Shown: positions 44,655 through 54,942 of the stretch, one piece after another
Position numbering within the stretch: position 1 is the stretch's first letter
Layout: each line of letters starts with the position of its first letter
NCBI RefSeq assembly: GCF_030287445.1
Contig: NZ_JASVWB010000002.1
Span: 3,472,001-3,536,000, forward strand
DNA length: 64,000 nt
Reading direction: 5' to 3'
From: Streptomyces sp. ALI-76-A
GTDB taxonomy: Bacteria > Actinomycetota > Actinomycetes > Streptomycetales > Streptomycetaceae
Made by a program: the position numbers and the translations under genes
Notes under the pieces: generated by a model
The model's input: the letters and a program-made list of their open reading frames with translations, nothing else
What the model was told of the DNA's origin: nothing
The model's database searches: none

Positions 44655-45266
44655 CTACTCCCCCGCGGCCTCCGCCGCCCCCGCCGCCGCGAACGCCCCC
44701 CGCGCCATCCGGTGCAGCAGCTCCGCCATCGCCCCCCGGCCCGGCAGCGCCCCCGCGCGCCCCAGGTGCGGGGTCGAGTTCAGCAGGCCGAACACCGAGT
44801 GCACCGCCGACCGCGCCGCCGGCTCGGCCAGGTCCGGGTACACCTCCCGGACCACCCCCACCCACAGTTCCACGTACTGCCGCTGGAGCTGCCGCACGAG
44901 CTTGCGGTCCGTGTCCCGCAGCCGGTCCAGCTCACGGTCGTGCAGCGTGATCAGCGGCCGGTCGTCGAGGGCGAAGTCGATGTGGCCCTCGATGAGCGAG
45001 TCGAGGACCGCCTCGGAGGGCACCCCGTCGGCCTCCCGCAACCGCCGCTTCGCCCCCGTCAGCAGCTGCCCGCTGATCCCCACCAGCAGCTCGGCGAGCA
45101 TCGCGTCCTTGCCCGGGAAGTGGCGGTACAGGCCGGGTCCGCTGATCCCGACCGCTGCGCCTATCTCGTCCACGCCGACGCCGTGGAAGCCGCGATCGGC
45201 GAACAGCCGCGCGGCTTCCTTGAGGATCTGCTCGCGGCGGGTGGGGGCGTCGGTTCTGGTGGCCAT
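44655..45266 (-). CDS. TetR-family regulator of acyl-CoA catabolism
   Basis: A 203-residue TetR repressor. HTH: REQILKEAARLFADRGFHGVGVDEIGAAVGISGPGLYRHFPGKDAMLAELL. The C-terminal domain should bind an acyl-CoA or similar ligand. ATG at 45266; the coding end is Ala-rich. It is divergent from the carboxylase operon with two matched 16-base operators in between (45289-45304, 45317-45332), a classic autoregulatory arrangement. Orthologous regulators are expected to control leucine/isovalerate degradation. Confidence 0.9.
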   Translation of the reverse strand: MATRTDAPTRREQILKEAARLFADRGFHGVGVDEIGAAVGISGPGLYRHFPGKDAMLAELLVGISGQLLTGAKRRLREADGVPSEAVLDSLIEGHIDFALDDRPLITLHDRELDRLRDTDRKLVRQLQRQYVELWVGVVREVYPDLAEPAARSAVHSVFGLLNSTPHLGRAGALPGRGAMAELLHRMARGAFAAAGAAEAAGE

Positions 45267-45288
45267 GCGAGCAATTCTAGACAGGGAG

Positions 45289-45332
45289 GTTAGCGGTCGT
45301 TAACCTGAAGGAAATGGTTAACGCTCATTAAC
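45289..45332. promoter_or_regulatory. pair of TetR operators in the divergent promoter
   Basis: GTTAGCGGTCGTTAAC (45289-45304) and GTTAACGCTCATTAAC (45317-45332) are near-palindromic 16-base sites sharing GTTARCG-n2-CRTTAAC, with centres 28 bases apart. They sit between the TetR gene and the carboxylase beta gene and should repress both. Confidence 0.75.
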
Positions 45333-45361
45333 AGTCGATCGCTGGGTGAGGGGACCGAAGG

Positions 45362-46978
45362 ATGCAGGAGGCAGCAGAGCTGACGAGCGCGGCCGATCCC
45401 GCGTCGGAGGCCTGGCGGGCCAACGAACGGGGGCACCTCGCCCTCGTCGAGGAGCTGCGCGGCAAACTCGCCGCGGCCCGGCTCGGCGGAGGTGACAAGG
45501 CCCGCGCCCGGCACACCGCGCGCGGCAAGCTGCTGCCGCGGGACCGGGTCGACACCCTGCTCGACCCCGGCTCGCCGTTCCTGGAGCTGGCGCCCCTGGC
45601 AGCCGACGGGCTGTACGACGGACAGGCCCCGGCCGCCGGCGTCATCGCCGGGATCGGCCGGGTCAGCGGACGCGAGTGCGTGATCGTCGCCAACGACGCC
45701 ACCGTCAAGGGCGGGACGTACTACCCGATGACGGTGAAGAAGCACCTGCGGGCCCAGGAGGTGGCCCTGGAGAACCGTCTGCCGTGCGTCTACCTGGTCG
45801 ATTCCGGCGGCGCCTTCCTGCCCCTTCAGGACGAGGTCTTCCCGGACCGCGAGCACTTCGGGCGGATCTTCTACAACCAGGCACGGATGTCGGGGGCGGG
45901 GATCCCGCAGATCGCCGCCGTCCTCGGGTCGTGCACGGCCGGCGGCGCGTACGTGCCCGCCATGAGCGACGAGGCGGTGATCGTGCGGAACCAGGGCACG
46001 ATCTTCCTCGGCGGTCCCCCGCTCGTGAAGGCCGCCACCGGTGAGGTCGTCACCGCCGAGGAGCTCGGCGGCGGCGAGGTGCACGCCCGGGTGTCCGGCG
46101 TCACCGACCACCTCGCCGAGGACGACGCGCACGCCCTGCGGATCGTGCGGAACATCGCCGCCACCCTCCCCGCGCGCGGGCCGCTGCCCTGGGAGGTCCG
46201 GCCCGCCGTCGAGCCGAAGGTCGACCCGTACGGGCTGTACGGCGCCGTGCCCGTCGACTCCCGCACCCCCTACGACGTCCGCGAGGTCATCGCCCGGGTG
46301 GCCGACGGCTCCCGTTTCGCCGAGTTCAAGGCCGAGTTCGGGCAGACCCTGGTCACCGGCTTCGCCCGGATCCACGGCCACCCGGTCGGGATCGTCGCCA
46401 ACAACGGCATCCTGTTCTCCGAGTCCGCCCAGAAGGGCGCCCACTTCATCGAGCTGTGCGACCAGCGCGGCATCCCGCTGGTGTTCCTCCAGAACATCTC
46501 CGGCTTCATGGTCGGCAGGGACTACGAGGCCGGCGGCATCGCCAAGCACGGCGCCAAGATGGTGACCGCGGTGGCGTGCACGCGGGTGCCCAAGCTGACC
46601 GTGGTGATCGGCGGGTCGTACGGCGCGGGCAACTACTCGATGTGCGGCCGGGCCTACTCCCCGCGCTTCCTGTGGATGTGGCCGGGCGCCAAGATCTCGG
46701 TCATGGGCGGCGAACAGGCCGCGTCCGTCCTGGCGACGGTGAAGCGCGACCAGTTGGAGGCCCGGGGCGAGCAGTGGCCCGCCGCCGAGGAGGAGGCGTT
46801 CAAGGACCCGGTCCGCGCGCAGTACGAACGCCAGGGCAACGCCTACTACGCCACCGCCCGGCTCTGGGACGACGGGGTCATCGACCCGCTCGACACCCGG
46901 CAGGTGCTGGGTCTGGCCCTGACCGCCTGTGCCAACGCGCCCCTGGGTGACCCCCAGTTCGGCGTCTTCCGGATGTGA
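45362..46978 (+). CDS. acyl-CoA carboxylase beta subunit (methylcrotonyl-CoA type)
   Basis: Carboxyltransferase of 538 residues that moves CO2 from biotin to an acyl-CoA. Segments [28 protein letters not shown] and [41 protein letters not shown] are typical of methylcrotonyl-CoA carboxylase beta (LiuB/AccD-like). ATG at 45362 with GAGGGG eight bases upstream. It begins an operon with the biotin subunit, HMG-CoA lyase and an acyl-CoA dehydrogenase, which fixes the pathway as leucine/isovalerate degradation. Geranyl-CoA carboxylase is the less likely alternative. Confidence 0.9.
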   Translation: MQEAAELTSAADPASEAWRANERGHLALVEELRGKLAAARLGGGDKARARHTARGKLLPRDRVDTLLDPGSPFLELAPLAADGLYDGQAPAAGVIAGIGRVSGRECVIVANDATVKGGTYYPMTVKKHLRAQEVALENRLPCVYLVDSGGAFLPLQDEVFPDREHFGRIFYNQARMSGAGIPQIAAVLGSCTAGGAYVPAMSDEAVIVRNQGTIFLGGPPLVKAATGEVVTAEELGGGEVHARVSGVTDHLAEDDAHALRIVRNIAATLPARGPLPWEVRPAVEPKVDPYGLYGAVPVDSRTPYDVREVIARVADGSRFAEFKAEFGQTLVTGFARIHGHPVGIVANNGILFSESAQKGAHFIELCDQRGIPLVFLQNISGFMVGRDYEAGGIAKHGAKMVTAVACTRVPKLTVVIGGSYGAGNYSMCGRAYSPRFLWMWPGAKISVMGGEQAASVLATVKRDQLEARGEQWPAAEEEAFKDPVRAQYERQGNAYYATARLWDDGVIDPLDTRQVLGLALTACANAPLGDPQFGVFRM

Positions 46979-46992
46979 GGGGGACTTCGCAG

Positions 46993-49005
46993 ATGCCTCA
47001 GCCGATGTTCGACACGGTCCTCGTGGCCAACCGGGGCGAGATCGCCGTCCGTGTCATCCGCACGCTGCGCTCGCTGGGCGTGCGCTCGGTGGCCGTCTTC
47101 TCCGACGCCGACGCCGACGCCCGGCACGTGCGCGAGGCCGACACCGCGGTACGGCTCGGCCCGGCGCCCGCCGCCGAGAGCTATCTGTCCGTCGAGCGGC
47201 TGCTGGCGGCGGCCGCCCGCACGGGCGCCCAGGCCGTCCACCCGGGCTACGGCTTCCTCGCGGAGAACGCCGGCTTCGCGCGCGCGTGCGCCGACGCCGG
47301 GCTCGTCTTCGTCGGACCGCCCGCCGAGGCGATCGCCCTCATGGGTGACAAGATCCGCGCCAAGGAGACGGTGCGGGCGGCCGGGGTGCCGGTCGTCCCC
47401 GGGTCCAGCGGCAGCGGCCTGACCGACGCCGAACTGGCCGACAGCGCCCTGGAGATCGGCCTGCCGGTGCTGCTGAAGCCCTCCGCGGGCGGGGGCGGCA
47501 AGGGGATGCGGCTGGTGCGCGACCCCGCCGTGCTGGCCGACGAGATCGCCGCGGCCCGCCGGGAGGCCCGCGCCTCCTTCGGGGACGACACCCTGCTCGT
47601 CGAGCGGTGGATCGACCGGCCCCGGCACATCGAGATCCAGGTCCTGGCCGACGACCACGGCCAGGTGATCCATCTGGGCGAGCGCGAGTGCTCCCTCCAG
47701 CGCCGGCACCAGAAGGTCGTCGAGGAGGCCCCGTCCGTCCTCCTGGACGAGCGGACCCGGGCGGCGATGGGCGAGGCCGCGGTCCAGGCGGCCCGCTCCT
47801 GCGGGTACGCGGGCGCGGGCACGGTCGAGTTCATCGTCCCGGGCAACGATCCGTCGTCGTACTACTTCATGGAGATGAACACCCGGCTCCAGGTCGAGCA
47901 TCCGGTCACCGAGCTGGTCACCGGCCTCGATCTGGTGGAGTGGCAGCTGCGGGTGGCCGCCGGTGAGCGGCTGCCGTACGGCCAGGACGACATCAGCCTC
48001 ACCGGGCACGCGATCGAGGCCCGCCTGTGCGCCGAGGACCCCACGCGCGGGTTCCTCCCCACCGGCGGCACGGTCCTGCGGCTCCACGAACCCCAGGGGG
48101 ACGGCGTACGCACCGACTCCGGGCTCAGCGAGGGCACCGAGGTGGGCAGTCTGTACGACCCGATGCTGTCCAAGGTGATCGCGTACGGGCCGGACCGGGC
48201 GACCGCGCTCAGGAAGCTGCGGGCCGCGCTCGCGCAGACGGTCACGCTGGGCGTGCAGACGAACGCCGGGTTCCTGCGGCGGCTGCTCGCGCATCCGGCG
48301 GTGGTGGCGGGCGAGTTGGACACCGGGCTGGTCGAGCGGGAGGCGGCGGGGCTCGTCACCACGGACGTACCGGAAGAGGTGTACGAGGCGGCGGCGGCCG
48401 TACGGCTCGACGCGCTGCGGCCGAGGGGCGAGGGCTGGACCGATCCCTTCTCGGTGCCGAACGGCTGGCGGATCGGGGGCCTGACCCGGCCCGTCGGCTT
48501 CTCCCTGCGCGTTCAGGACCCCGTGGCATACGTCCCGCGCGGCACCCACACCGTCACCGACGACCGGGTGTCGGTCACCCTGGACGGCGTCCGCCACACC
48601 TTCCACCGCGCCGCCGACTGGCTCGGCCGTGACGGCGACGCCTGGCAGGTGCGGGACCACGACCCGGTCGCCGCGTCGCTCAACCGGGCCGCGCACGGCG
48701 GCGCCGACTCGCTGACCGCCCCCATGCCCGGCACCGTCACGGTCGTGAAGGTGGCTGTCGGCGACGAGGTGAGCGCGGGCCAGAGCCTGCTGGTCGTCGA
48801 GGCGATGAAGATGGAGCACGTCATCTCCGCCCCGCACGCCGGCACGGTCGCCGAACTGGACGTCGTACCGGGGACGACGGTCGCCATGGACCAGGTGCTG
48901 GCGGTCATCACCCCGGCCGACGCGTCGGGCGACGCCCCGGCCGTCACCCCGGTGGACACACCGGCCGTCACCCCGGCGGTCCCGGCCGCGGAGGAGGAGA
49001 GATGA
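46993..49005 (+). CDS. acyl-CoA carboxylase alpha subunit (biotin carboxylase/carrier)
   Basis: A 670-residue protein: biotin carboxylase ([28 protein letters not shown]-grasp [24 protein letters not shown]) followed by a linker and the biotinyl domain with [15 protein letters not shown]606 biotinylated. It pairs with the beta subunit upstream. The ATG at 46993 has GAGGGGG nine bases upstream; GTG at 46975, overlapping the beta stop, is the alternative. The last 30 residues ([18 protein letters not shown]) are low-complexity. It overlaps the lyase gene by four bases. Confidence 0.92.
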   Translation: MPQPMFDTVLVANRGEIAVRVIRTLRSLGVRSVAVFSDADADARHVREADTAVRLGPAPAAESYLSVERLLAAAARTGAQAVHPGYGFLAENAGFARACADAGLVFVGPPAEAIALMGDKIRAKETVRAAGVPVVPGSSGSGLTDAELADSALEIGLPVLLKPSAGGGGKGMRLVRDPAVLADEIAAARREARASFGDDTLLVERWIDRPRHIEIQVLADDHGQVIHLGERECSLQRRHQKVVEEAPSVLLDERTRAAMGEAAVQAARSCGYAGAGTVEFIVPGNDPSSYYFMEMNTRLQVEHPVTELVTGLDLVEWQLRVAAGERLPYGQDDISLTGHAIEARLCAEDPTRGFLPTGGTVLRLHEPQGDGVRTDSGLSEGTEVGSLYDPMLSKVIAYGPDRATALRKLRAALAQTVTLGVQTNAGFLRRLLAHPAVVAGELDTGLVEREAAGLVTTDVPEEVYEAAAAVRLDALRPRGEGWTDPFSVPNGWRIGGLTRPVGFSLRVQDPVAYVPRGTHTVTDDRVSVTLDGVRHTFHRAADWLGRDGDAWQVRDHDPVAASLNRAAHGGADSLTAPMPGTVTVVKVAVGDEVSAGQSLLVVEAMKMEHVISAPHAGTVAELDVVPGTTVAMDQVLAVITPADASGDAPAVTPVDTPAVTPAVPAAEEER

Positions 49006-49952
49006 CGCTGCCCATGGCCGTCCCGGCGCCCGGCCTGCCCGCCCGCGTCCGGATCCACGAGGTCGGCGCGCGCGACGGCCTGCAGAACGAGAAGGGCACC
49101 GTCCCGACGGAGGTCAAGGCGGAGTTCGTGAGCCGGCTCGCCGGCGCGGGCCTGACCACGATCGAGGCGACCAGCTTCGTCCACCCCCGATGGGTGCCCC
49201 AACTGGCCGACGCGGAGGAGTTGTTCCCGCTGGTGCGGGACCTGGCGGCGGACCTCCCGGTGCTCGTGCCGAACGAACGCGGCCTGGACCGCGCGCTCGC
49301 GCTGGGCGCCACCCGGGTGGCCGTCTTCGCCAGCGCCACCGAGTCCTTCGCCAGGGCCAACCTCAACCGCACGGTCGACGAGGCGCTGGCGATGTTCGAG
49401 TCGGTGGTCGCCCGGGCGAAGGCGGAGGGCGTGCACGTGCGCGGCTACCTCTCCATGTGCTTCGGCGACCCCTGGGAGGGCGCGGTGCCCGTCCCGCAGG
49501 TCGTCCGGGTCTGCCGGGCCCTGCTGGACATGGGCTGCGACGAACTGAGCCTCGGCGACACGATCGGCGTGGCCACGCCCGGTCACGTGCTGGCCCTGCT
49601 CACCGCCCTCACCGAACAGCGGGTCCCGGTCGGCGCGCTGGGCGTGCACTTCCACGACACGTACGGCCAGGCGCTCGCCAACACCCTGGCCGCGCTCCAG
49701 TACGGCGTCACCACCGTCGACGCCTCGGCGGGTGGCCTCGGCGGCTGCCCGTACGCCAAGTCCGCGACCGGCAACCTCGCCACCGAGGACCTCGTATGGA
49801 TGCTCCAGGGGCTCGGCGTCGACACCGGCGTCGACCTCGGCCGTCTCGTCGCCACAAGCGTCTGGATGGCCGGCCGGCTGGGCCGCCCCAGCCCTTCCCG
49901 CACCGTTCGCGCCCTGTCCCACGAGGACCCCGAAAGCCGCAAGGAGCAGTGA
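49002..49952 (+). CDS. hydroxymethylglutaryl-CoA lyase
   Basis: A 316-residue TIM-barrel lyase splitting HMG-CoA into acetyl-CoA and acetoacetate. [20 protein letters not shown] at the N terminus and the glycine-rich [15 protein letters not shown], with the catalytic Cys, are diagnostic; [12 protein letters not shown] holds metal ligands. ATG at 49002 overlaps the carboxylase stop. It is the terminal enzyme of leucine breakdown. The methylglutaconyl-CoA hydratase that should come between it and the carboxylase is not in the window. Confidence 0.94.
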   Translation: MTLPMAVPAPGLPARVRIHEVGARDGLQNEKGTVPTEVKAEFVSRLAGAGLTTIEATSFVHPRWVPQLADAEELFPLVRDLAADLPVLVPNERGLDRALALGATRVAVFASATESFARANLNRTVDEALAMFESVVARAKAEGVHVRGYLSMCFGDPWEGAVPVPQVVRVCRALLDMGCDELSLGDTIGVATPGHVLALLTALTEQRVPVGALGVHFHDTYGQALANTLAALQYGVTTVDASAGGLGGCPYAKSATGNLATEDLVWMLQGLGVDTGVDLGRLVATSVWMAGRLGRPSPSRTVRALSHEDPESRKEQ

Positions 49953-49957
49953 CCGCC

Positions 49958-51118
49958 ATGGACCACCGACTCTCCCCCGAGCTGGACGAACTCCGCCGCA
50001 CGGTCGAGGAGTTCGCGCACGACGTCGTGGCGCCCAAGATCGGCGACTTCTACGAGCGGCACGAGTTCCCGTACGGGATCGTCCGCGAGATGGGCCGCAT
50101 GGGGCTGTTCGGGCTGCCGTTCCCGGAGGAGTACGGCGGCATGGGCGGGGACTACCTGGCGCTGGGCATCGTGCTGGAAGAACTGGCGCGCGTGGACTCC
50201 TCGGTGGCCATCACCCTGGAGGCGGGCGTCTCGCTGGGCGCGATGCCGATTCACCTGTTCGGCACCGAGGCGCAGAAGCGGGAGTGGCTGCCCCGGCTGT
50301 GTTCCGGCGAGATCCTCGGGGCGTTCGGCCTGACCGAGCCGGACGGCGGCTCGGACGCGGGCGCCACCCGGACCACGGCCCGGCTCGACCCGGAGACGGA
50401 CGAGTGGGTGATCAACGGCACCAAGTGCTTCATCACCAACTCGGGCACCGACATCACGGGCCTGGTCACGGTCACCGCGGTGACGGGCCGCACCCCGGAC
50501 GGCCGGCCGCTGATCTCCGCGATCATCGTGCCGTCGGGCACCCCCGGGTTCACGGTCGCGCCGCCCTACTCGAAGGTCGGCTGGAACGCCTCGGACACCC
50601 GTGAGCTGTCCTTCTCCGACGTGCGGGTCCCGGCGGCGAACCTGCTGGGCGAACAGGGCCGCGGCTACGCCCAGTTCCTGCGCATCCTCGACGAGGGCCG
50701 GATCGCCATCGCCGCCCTCGCCACCGGGCTCGCGCAGGGCTGTGTGGACGAGTCGGTGAAGTACGCGAAGCAGCGCGAGGCCTTCGGCCACCCGATCGGC
50801 GCCAACCAGGCCATCCAGTTCAAGATCGCCGACATGGAGATGAAGGCCCACACGGCCCGCCTCGCCTGGCGCGACGCGGCCTCGCGGCTGGTGTCCGGCG
50901 AGCCCTTCAAGAAGGAGGCGGCCCTGGCCAAGCTGTACTCCTCGACGATCGCCGTGGACAACGCCCGCGAGGCCACCCAGATCCACGGCGGCTACGGCTT
51001 CATGAACGAGTATCCGGTGGCCCGCATGTGGCGCGACTCCAAGATCCTGGAGATCGGCGAGGGCACGAGCGAGGTCCAGCGCATGCTGATCGCGCGGGAG
51101 TTGGGGCTGACCGGCTAG
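49958..51118 (+). CDS. acdH: branched-chain acyl-CoA dehydrogenase
   Basis: A 386-residue FAD-dependent acyl-CoA dehydrogenase. GLTEPDGGSDAGATRTTA binds FAD, WVINGTKCFITNSG is typical, and the C terminus ILEIGEGTSEVQRMLIARELGL holds the MCAD-type catalytic Glu. In S. coelicolor the gene in this position, after the HMG-CoA lyase and before the siderophore lipoprotein, is acdH, known for branched-chain acyl-CoA oxidation. ATG at 49958 with AAGGAG eleven bases upstream; GTG at 49949 is possible. It closes the operon before the terminator at 51178. Confidence 0.9.
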   Translation: MDHRLSPELDELRRTVEEFAHDVVAPKIGDFYERHEFPYGIVREMGRMGLFGLPFPEEYGGMGGDYLALGIVLEELARVDSSVAITLEAGVSLGAMPIHLFGTEAQKREWLPRLCSGEILGAFGLTEPDGGSDAGATRTTARLDPETDEWVINGTKCFITNSGTDITGLVTVTAVTGRTPDGRPLISAIIVPSGTPGFTVAPPYSKVGWNASDTRELSFSDVRVPAANLLGEQGRGYAQFLRILDEGRIAIAALATGLAQGCVDESVKYAKQREAFGHPIGANQAIQFKIADMEMKAHTARLAWRDAASRLVSGEPFKKEAALAKLYSSTIAVDNAREATQIHGGYGFMNEYPVARMWRDSKILEIGEGTSEVQRMLIARELGLTG

Positions 51119-51177
51119 CCCGGACGCGACCGGGCCACCCCGTCGTCGCGGGTGCGTGAGCCACCATCGGCCGGCAT

Positions 51178-51221
51178 GGGAAGCCGGGTTCCGGGGCACC
51201 CCCGTGCCGGGCCCGGTTCCC
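51178..51221 (+). terminator. hairpin after acdH
   Basis: GGGAAGCCGGG (51178-51188) pairs with CCCGGTTCCC (51212-51221) around an unpaired G, with GGCAC/GTGCC stacked inside. It separates the acyl-CoA operon from the iron-regulated genes. Confidence 0.65.
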
Positions 51222-51260
51222 GTGTGCGCGCCTCTCGGCATCCCCGCCTTGGCCGGGATC

Positions 51261-51279
51261 TGAGGTTAGGCTAACCTAA
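51261..51279. promoter_or_regulatory. iron box upstream of desE
   Basis: TGAGGTTAGGCTAACCTAA matches the DmdR/IdeR iron-box palindrome TTAGGTTAGGCTAACCTAA at 18 of 19 positions. It lies 69 bases before desE, so desE and desF should be repressed by iron-loaded DmdR1. Confidence 0.9.
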
Positions 51280-51348
51280 TCGCGATCAGCCACCCGCCGT
51301 AGGCGCACACCCCCCAGTGGCCCCGTACGCACGAAAGCAGACCCTTCC

Positions 51349-52395
51349 ATGTCGAACGCCAGAACCGCCCACTTCTCCCGCCGCGGCCTGCTCGCCACCG
51401 GTGGTGCGCTCGGCCTCGGCGCCTTCCTGGCCGCCTGCGGCGACAGCGACTCGGAGAGCGGCGGCTCGGACTCGACGGCGTCCGCCAAGGCCTCCGGCCC
51501 CTGGTCCTTCAAGGACGACCGCGGCACGACCGTGAAGCTGGACAAGGTCCCCACGAGGATAGTCGCCTTCACCGGTGTCGCCGCCGCCCTCCACGACTAC
51601 GGCATCGAGATCCAGGGCGTGTTCGGCCCGACCACGACGAAGGACGACAAGGCCGACGTCCAGGCCGGCGACATGGACGTCAGCAAGCTGACCGTCTTCG
51701 GGAACGTGTGGGACCAGTTCAACGTCGAGAAGTACGCGGCCTTCGCCCCCGAGGTCCTCATCAGCACGACCTTCGACAGCGCCGGCACCCTCTGGTACGT
51801 GCCCGAGGCCTCGAAGGACAAGATCGCCAAGCTGGCCCCGAGCGTGGCCGTCTCCGTCTTCGACCGTCAGCTGACCAAGCCGCTTGCGCGCATGTGGGAG
51901 CTGGCCGAGTCGCTCGGCGCGGACATGACGGCCGCCAAGGCCACCGACGCCAAGAAGCGTTTCGAGGCCGCCTCGGAGCGGCTGCGCAAGGCCGCCAAGG
52001 CCCGCCCGGAGATCAGGGTGCTGGCGGGTTCCGCCGCGGAGACCTCGTTCTACGTCTCCGGCACCGACCTCTCCGTCGACCTGGAGTACTTCAAGGCCCT
52101 CGGCGTGAACTTCGTCGAGCCCCCGGCGTCGGCCAAGAAGGCGACCGGCGGCTGGTTCGAGACGCTCAGCTGGGAGAACGTCGACAAGTACCCGGCCGAC
52201 ATCATCATGATGGACGACCGCACCGCGACCATCCAGCCGGCCGACATCACCGAGGCCACCTGGAAGAAGCTGCCCGCGGTCAAGGCCGGCCAGGTCATCT
52301 CCCGCTCCCCCGAGCCGATCCTGTCGTACGACAAGTGCGTGCCGATGGTCGAGAACCTCGCGAAGGCCATCGAGGACGCGAAGAAGGTCGGCTGA
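51349..52395 (+). CDS. desE: ferric-siderophore-binding lipoprotein
   Basis: Class III substrate-binding lipoprotein of 348 residues that captures ferrioxamines outside the cell. It has a twin-arginine stretch (FSRRGLLATGGALGLGAFLAACGD) and lipobox LAAC, then a Ser/Gly linker and a periplasmic-binding fold (RIVAFTGVAAALHDYG, EVLISTTFDSAGTLWYVPEA, PADIIMMDDRTA). The iron box upstream and position before desA match desE of S. coelicolor. ATG at 51349. No permease or ATPase is in the window, so transport partners are elsewhere. Confidence 0.92.
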   Translation: MSNARTAHFSRRGLLATGGALGLGAFLAACGDSDSESGGSDSTASAKASGPWSFKDDRGTTVKLDKVPTRIVAFTGVAAALHDYGIEIQGVFGPTTTKDDKADVQAGDMDVSKLTVFGNVWDQFNVEKYAAFAPEVLISTTFDSAGTLWYVPEASKDKIAKLAPSVAVSVFDRQLTKPLARMWELAESLGADMTAAKATDAKKRFEAASERLRKAAKARPEIRVLAGSAAETSFYVSGTDLSVDLEYFKALGVNFVEPPASAKKATGGWFETLSWENVDKYPADIIMMDDRTATIQPADITEATWKKLPAVKAGQVISRSPEPILSYDKCVPMVENLAKAIEDAKKVG

Positions 52396-52441
52396 CCCGC
52401 GCGCCCGCCCGACACACCTTCCTGACCGTCAGGAGCCGTAC

Positions 52442-53308
52442 GTGACCACCGCCGTAGCCGCCCCGTTCCGTTTCTTCTCCCTCCAGGTCGTACGGACGAG
52501 GCGGCTCGGCCCGTCCCTGGTCCGGGTCACCTTCGCCGGGGACGACCTCGGGGCGTTCCGTTCCGACGGGCGGGACCAGAGCCTGTCCCTGTTCCTGCCG
52601 CACCCGGGCCAGCCCGAGCCCCGCGTCCCCGTCGAGCTGGGCGACGGCTGGTGGCAGGGCTGGCGTGAACTCCCGGACGACGTACGGGCCGTGATGCGCT
52701 CGTACACACTGCGCGACCTGCGCCGGGACGACTCCGGGCACACCGCCGAGATCGACATCGACTTCGTCCTGCACGGAGTGGAGCCGGGCGCGCCCGTCGC
52801 CGCGGGCCCCGCCTCCCGGTGGGCCGCGCGCGCCACCGCCGGGGACAGGGTGCTGCTGCTCGGCCCGGCGGTCGCGGACAACCGGGCGATCCGTTTCCGG
52901 CCCCCCGAGGACGCCGACCTGGTGGTCGTCTGGGGCGACGAGACCGCCGTCCCGGCCGCCTGCGCCATCGTCGAGTCACTGCCGGCCGGCACCCCCGCCC
53001 GGGTCTGGCTGGAGGTGCCGCACGCCACCGACGTACAGGACCTGGTGACCGAGGCGGACGCCGAGATCACCTGGCTGGTGCGCGGTTCGGGGGGCGCCGA
53101 GTGCACCCCCATGGCCCTCGACCCGATCCGGGAGGCCCGGCTCCCGTCCGCCGAGCGGCCGTACGTGTGGATCGCGGGCGAGTCCGGCTGCGTGAAGGAG
53201 CTGCGCCGGCATTTCGTACGCGAGCGGGGGATCGACCGGCGCAGCGTCACCTTCGTCGGTTACTGGAGGCAGGGCCTGACCGAGGAACAGCTGCGCGAGC
53301 AGGAGTGA
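52442..53308 (+). CDS. desF: siderophore-interacting FAD protein, ferric-siderophore reductase
   Basis: A 288-residue ViuB/SIP-family flavoprotein that likely reduces ferric siderophores inside the cell to release iron. The FAD-binding segment VMRSYTLRDLR (RxYT) and the C-terminal NAD(P) part WGDETAVPAACAIVESL, WIAGESGCVKELRRHFV and SVTFVGYWRQG are typical. GTG at 52442 with AGGAG seven bases upstream. It follows desE by 46 bases and shares its iron-regulated promoter. Confidence 0.9.
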   Translation: MTTAVAAPFRFFSLQVVRTRRLGPSLVRVTFAGDDLGAFRSDGRDQSLSLFLPHPGQPEPRVPVELGDGWWQGWRELPDDVRAVMRSYTLRDLRRDDSGHTAEIDIDFVLHGVEPGAPVAAGPASRWAARATAGDRVLLLGPAVADNRAIRFRPPEDADLVVVWGDETAVPAACAIVESLPAGTPARVWLEVPHATDVQDLVTEADAEITWLVRGSGGAECTPMALDPIREARLPSAERPYVWIAGESGCVKELRRHFVRERGIDRRSVTFVGYWRQGLTEEQLREQE

Positions 53309-53393
53309 CGCGCCGGGCGCCCAACTCGCGTGGATCCGGTCCGAGTTCAGAGTGACGGCAGTCACGGCTGGGGCGGGTTCTCCGAGGTTTCAA

Positions 53394-53412
53394 TTAGGTT
53401 AGGCTTACCTAA
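53394..53412. promoter_or_regulatory. iron box upstream of desA
   Basis: TTAGGTTAGGCTTACCTAA matches the iron box at 18 of 19 positions. It lies 63 bases before desA and should control the whole desABCD operon. Confidence 0.92.
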
Positions 53413-53475
53413 GTTGAAGCCGAGCTTCCGCCCCGCTCCCCCGCCCCACGGACTGTCCCCACCGGAGGACCCGCA

Positions 53476-54942
53476 ATGCGCTCGCACCTGCTCAACGACA
53501 CGACCGCGGAGCACTACCGCCGCTCCGTGACCGAAGGAATAGAGCGGGTGGCGGCCAAACTCGCCACCACCTCCCGTCCGTTCACCGGCGTCACCGTCGA
53601 CGCCCTCTCCCCGCGCATCGACGAGATCGACCTCGACCGGCCGCTGTACGACACCGCCGCGGTGCTCGACGAACTGGAGGACGTCTACCTCCGGGACGCG
53701 GTCTACTTCCACCACCCCCGCTACCTCGCCCACCTCAACTGCCCGGTCGTCATCCCGGCAGTGCTCGGCGAGGCCATCCTCTCCGCCGTCAACTCCTCCC
53801 TGGACACCTGGGACCAGTCGGCCGGCGGCACCCTCATCGAGCGCAAGCTCGTCGACTGGACCACCGCCCGCATCGGCCTCGGCGAGAACGCCGACGGCGT
53901 GTTCACCTCCGGCGGCACCCAGTCCAACCTCCAGGCGCTGCTGCTGGCCCGCGAGGAGGCGAAGCCCGGACGGCCGGGACGGGAAGCGGCGGACTCCTTC
54001 TCCAAACTGCGCGTCTTCGCGTCCGAGGCCAGCCACTTCAGCGTGAAGAAGTCCGCGAAACTGCTCGGCCTGAGCCAGGACGCCGTGGTGTCGATCCCCG
54101 TCGGCGCCGACAAGCGCATGCGGACCGTGGCGCTCGCCCAGGAACTGGAGCGCTGCGAGCGGGACGGCCTCGTCCCCATGGCCGTCGTCGCCACCGCCGG
54201 CACCACCGACTTCGGCTCCATCGACCCGCTGCCCGAGATCGCCGAGCTGTGCGAGCGGTACGGCGTGTGGATGCACGTCGACGCCGCCTACGGCTGCGGA
54301 CTGCTCGCCTCCGTGAAGTACCGGGACCGCATCGACGGCATCGAGCGCGCCGACTCGGTCACCGTCGACTACCACAAGTCCTTCTTCCAGCCGGTGAGTT
54401 CGTCCGCCGTGCTGGTCCGGGACGCGACCACCCTGCGCCACGCCACCTACCACGCCGAGTACCTCAACCCGCGCCGGATGGTGCAGGAACGTATCCCCAA
54501 CCAGGTCGACAAGTCCCTGCAGACCACCCGCCGCTTCGACGCGCTCAAGCTGTGGATGACGCTGCGCGTGATGGGCGCCGACGGCATCGGACAGCTCTTC
54601 GACGAGGTCTGCGACCTGGCGGTGGAGGGCTGGAATCTGCTGGCCGCCGACCCCCGCTTCGACGTCGTGGTCGAGCCCACCCTCTCCACCCTCGTCTTCC
54701 GCTGGATCCCGGCCGCCGTCACCGACCCCGCCGAGATCGACCGCGCCAACCTGTACGCCCGCAAGGCCCTGTTCGCCTCCGGTGACGCGGTGGTCGCGGG
54801 CACCAAGGTGGACGGCCGCCACTACCTGAAGTTCACCCTGCTCAACCCCGAGACGACGACCGCCGACATGGCCGCCGTCCTCGACCTGATCGCCGGCCAC
54901 GCCGAGCAGTACCTGGGAGAGTCCCTTGACCGCGCTTCCTGA
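53476..54942 (+). CDS. desA: lysine decarboxylase of desferrioxamine synthesis
   Basis: PLP enzyme of 488 residues, group II decarboxylase, converting L-lysine to cadaverine. The cofactor lysine is K301 in [43 protein letters not shown] and [13 protein letters not shown] bind PLP. ATG at 53476, first gene of desABCD behind an iron box. The last 17 bases overlap the TTG start of desB. Order, regulation and motifs match the characterised S. coelicolor cluster. Confidence 0.95.
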   Translation: MRSHLLNDTTAEHYRRSVTEGIERVAAKLATTSRPFTGVTVDALSPRIDEIDLDRPLYDTAAVLDELEDVYLRDAVYFHHPRYLAHLNCPVVIPAVLGEAILSAVNSSLDTWDQSAGGTLIERKLVDWTTARIGLGENADGVFTSGGTQSNLQALLLAREEAKPGRPGREAADSFSKLRVFASEASHFSVKKSAKLLGLSQDAVVSIPVGADKRMRTVALAQELERCERDGLVPMAVVATAGTTDFGSIDPLPEIAELCERYGVWMHVDAAYGCGLLASVKYRDRIDGIERADSVTVDYHKSFFQPVSSSAVLVRDATTLRHATYHAEYLNPRRMVQERIPNQVDKSLQTTRRFDALKLWMTLRVMGADGIGQLFDEVCDLAVEGWNLLAADPRFDVVVEPTLSTLVFRWIPAAVTDPAEIDRANLYARKALFASGDAVVAGTKVDGRHYLKFTLLNPETTTADMAAVLDLIAGHAEQYLGESLDRAS

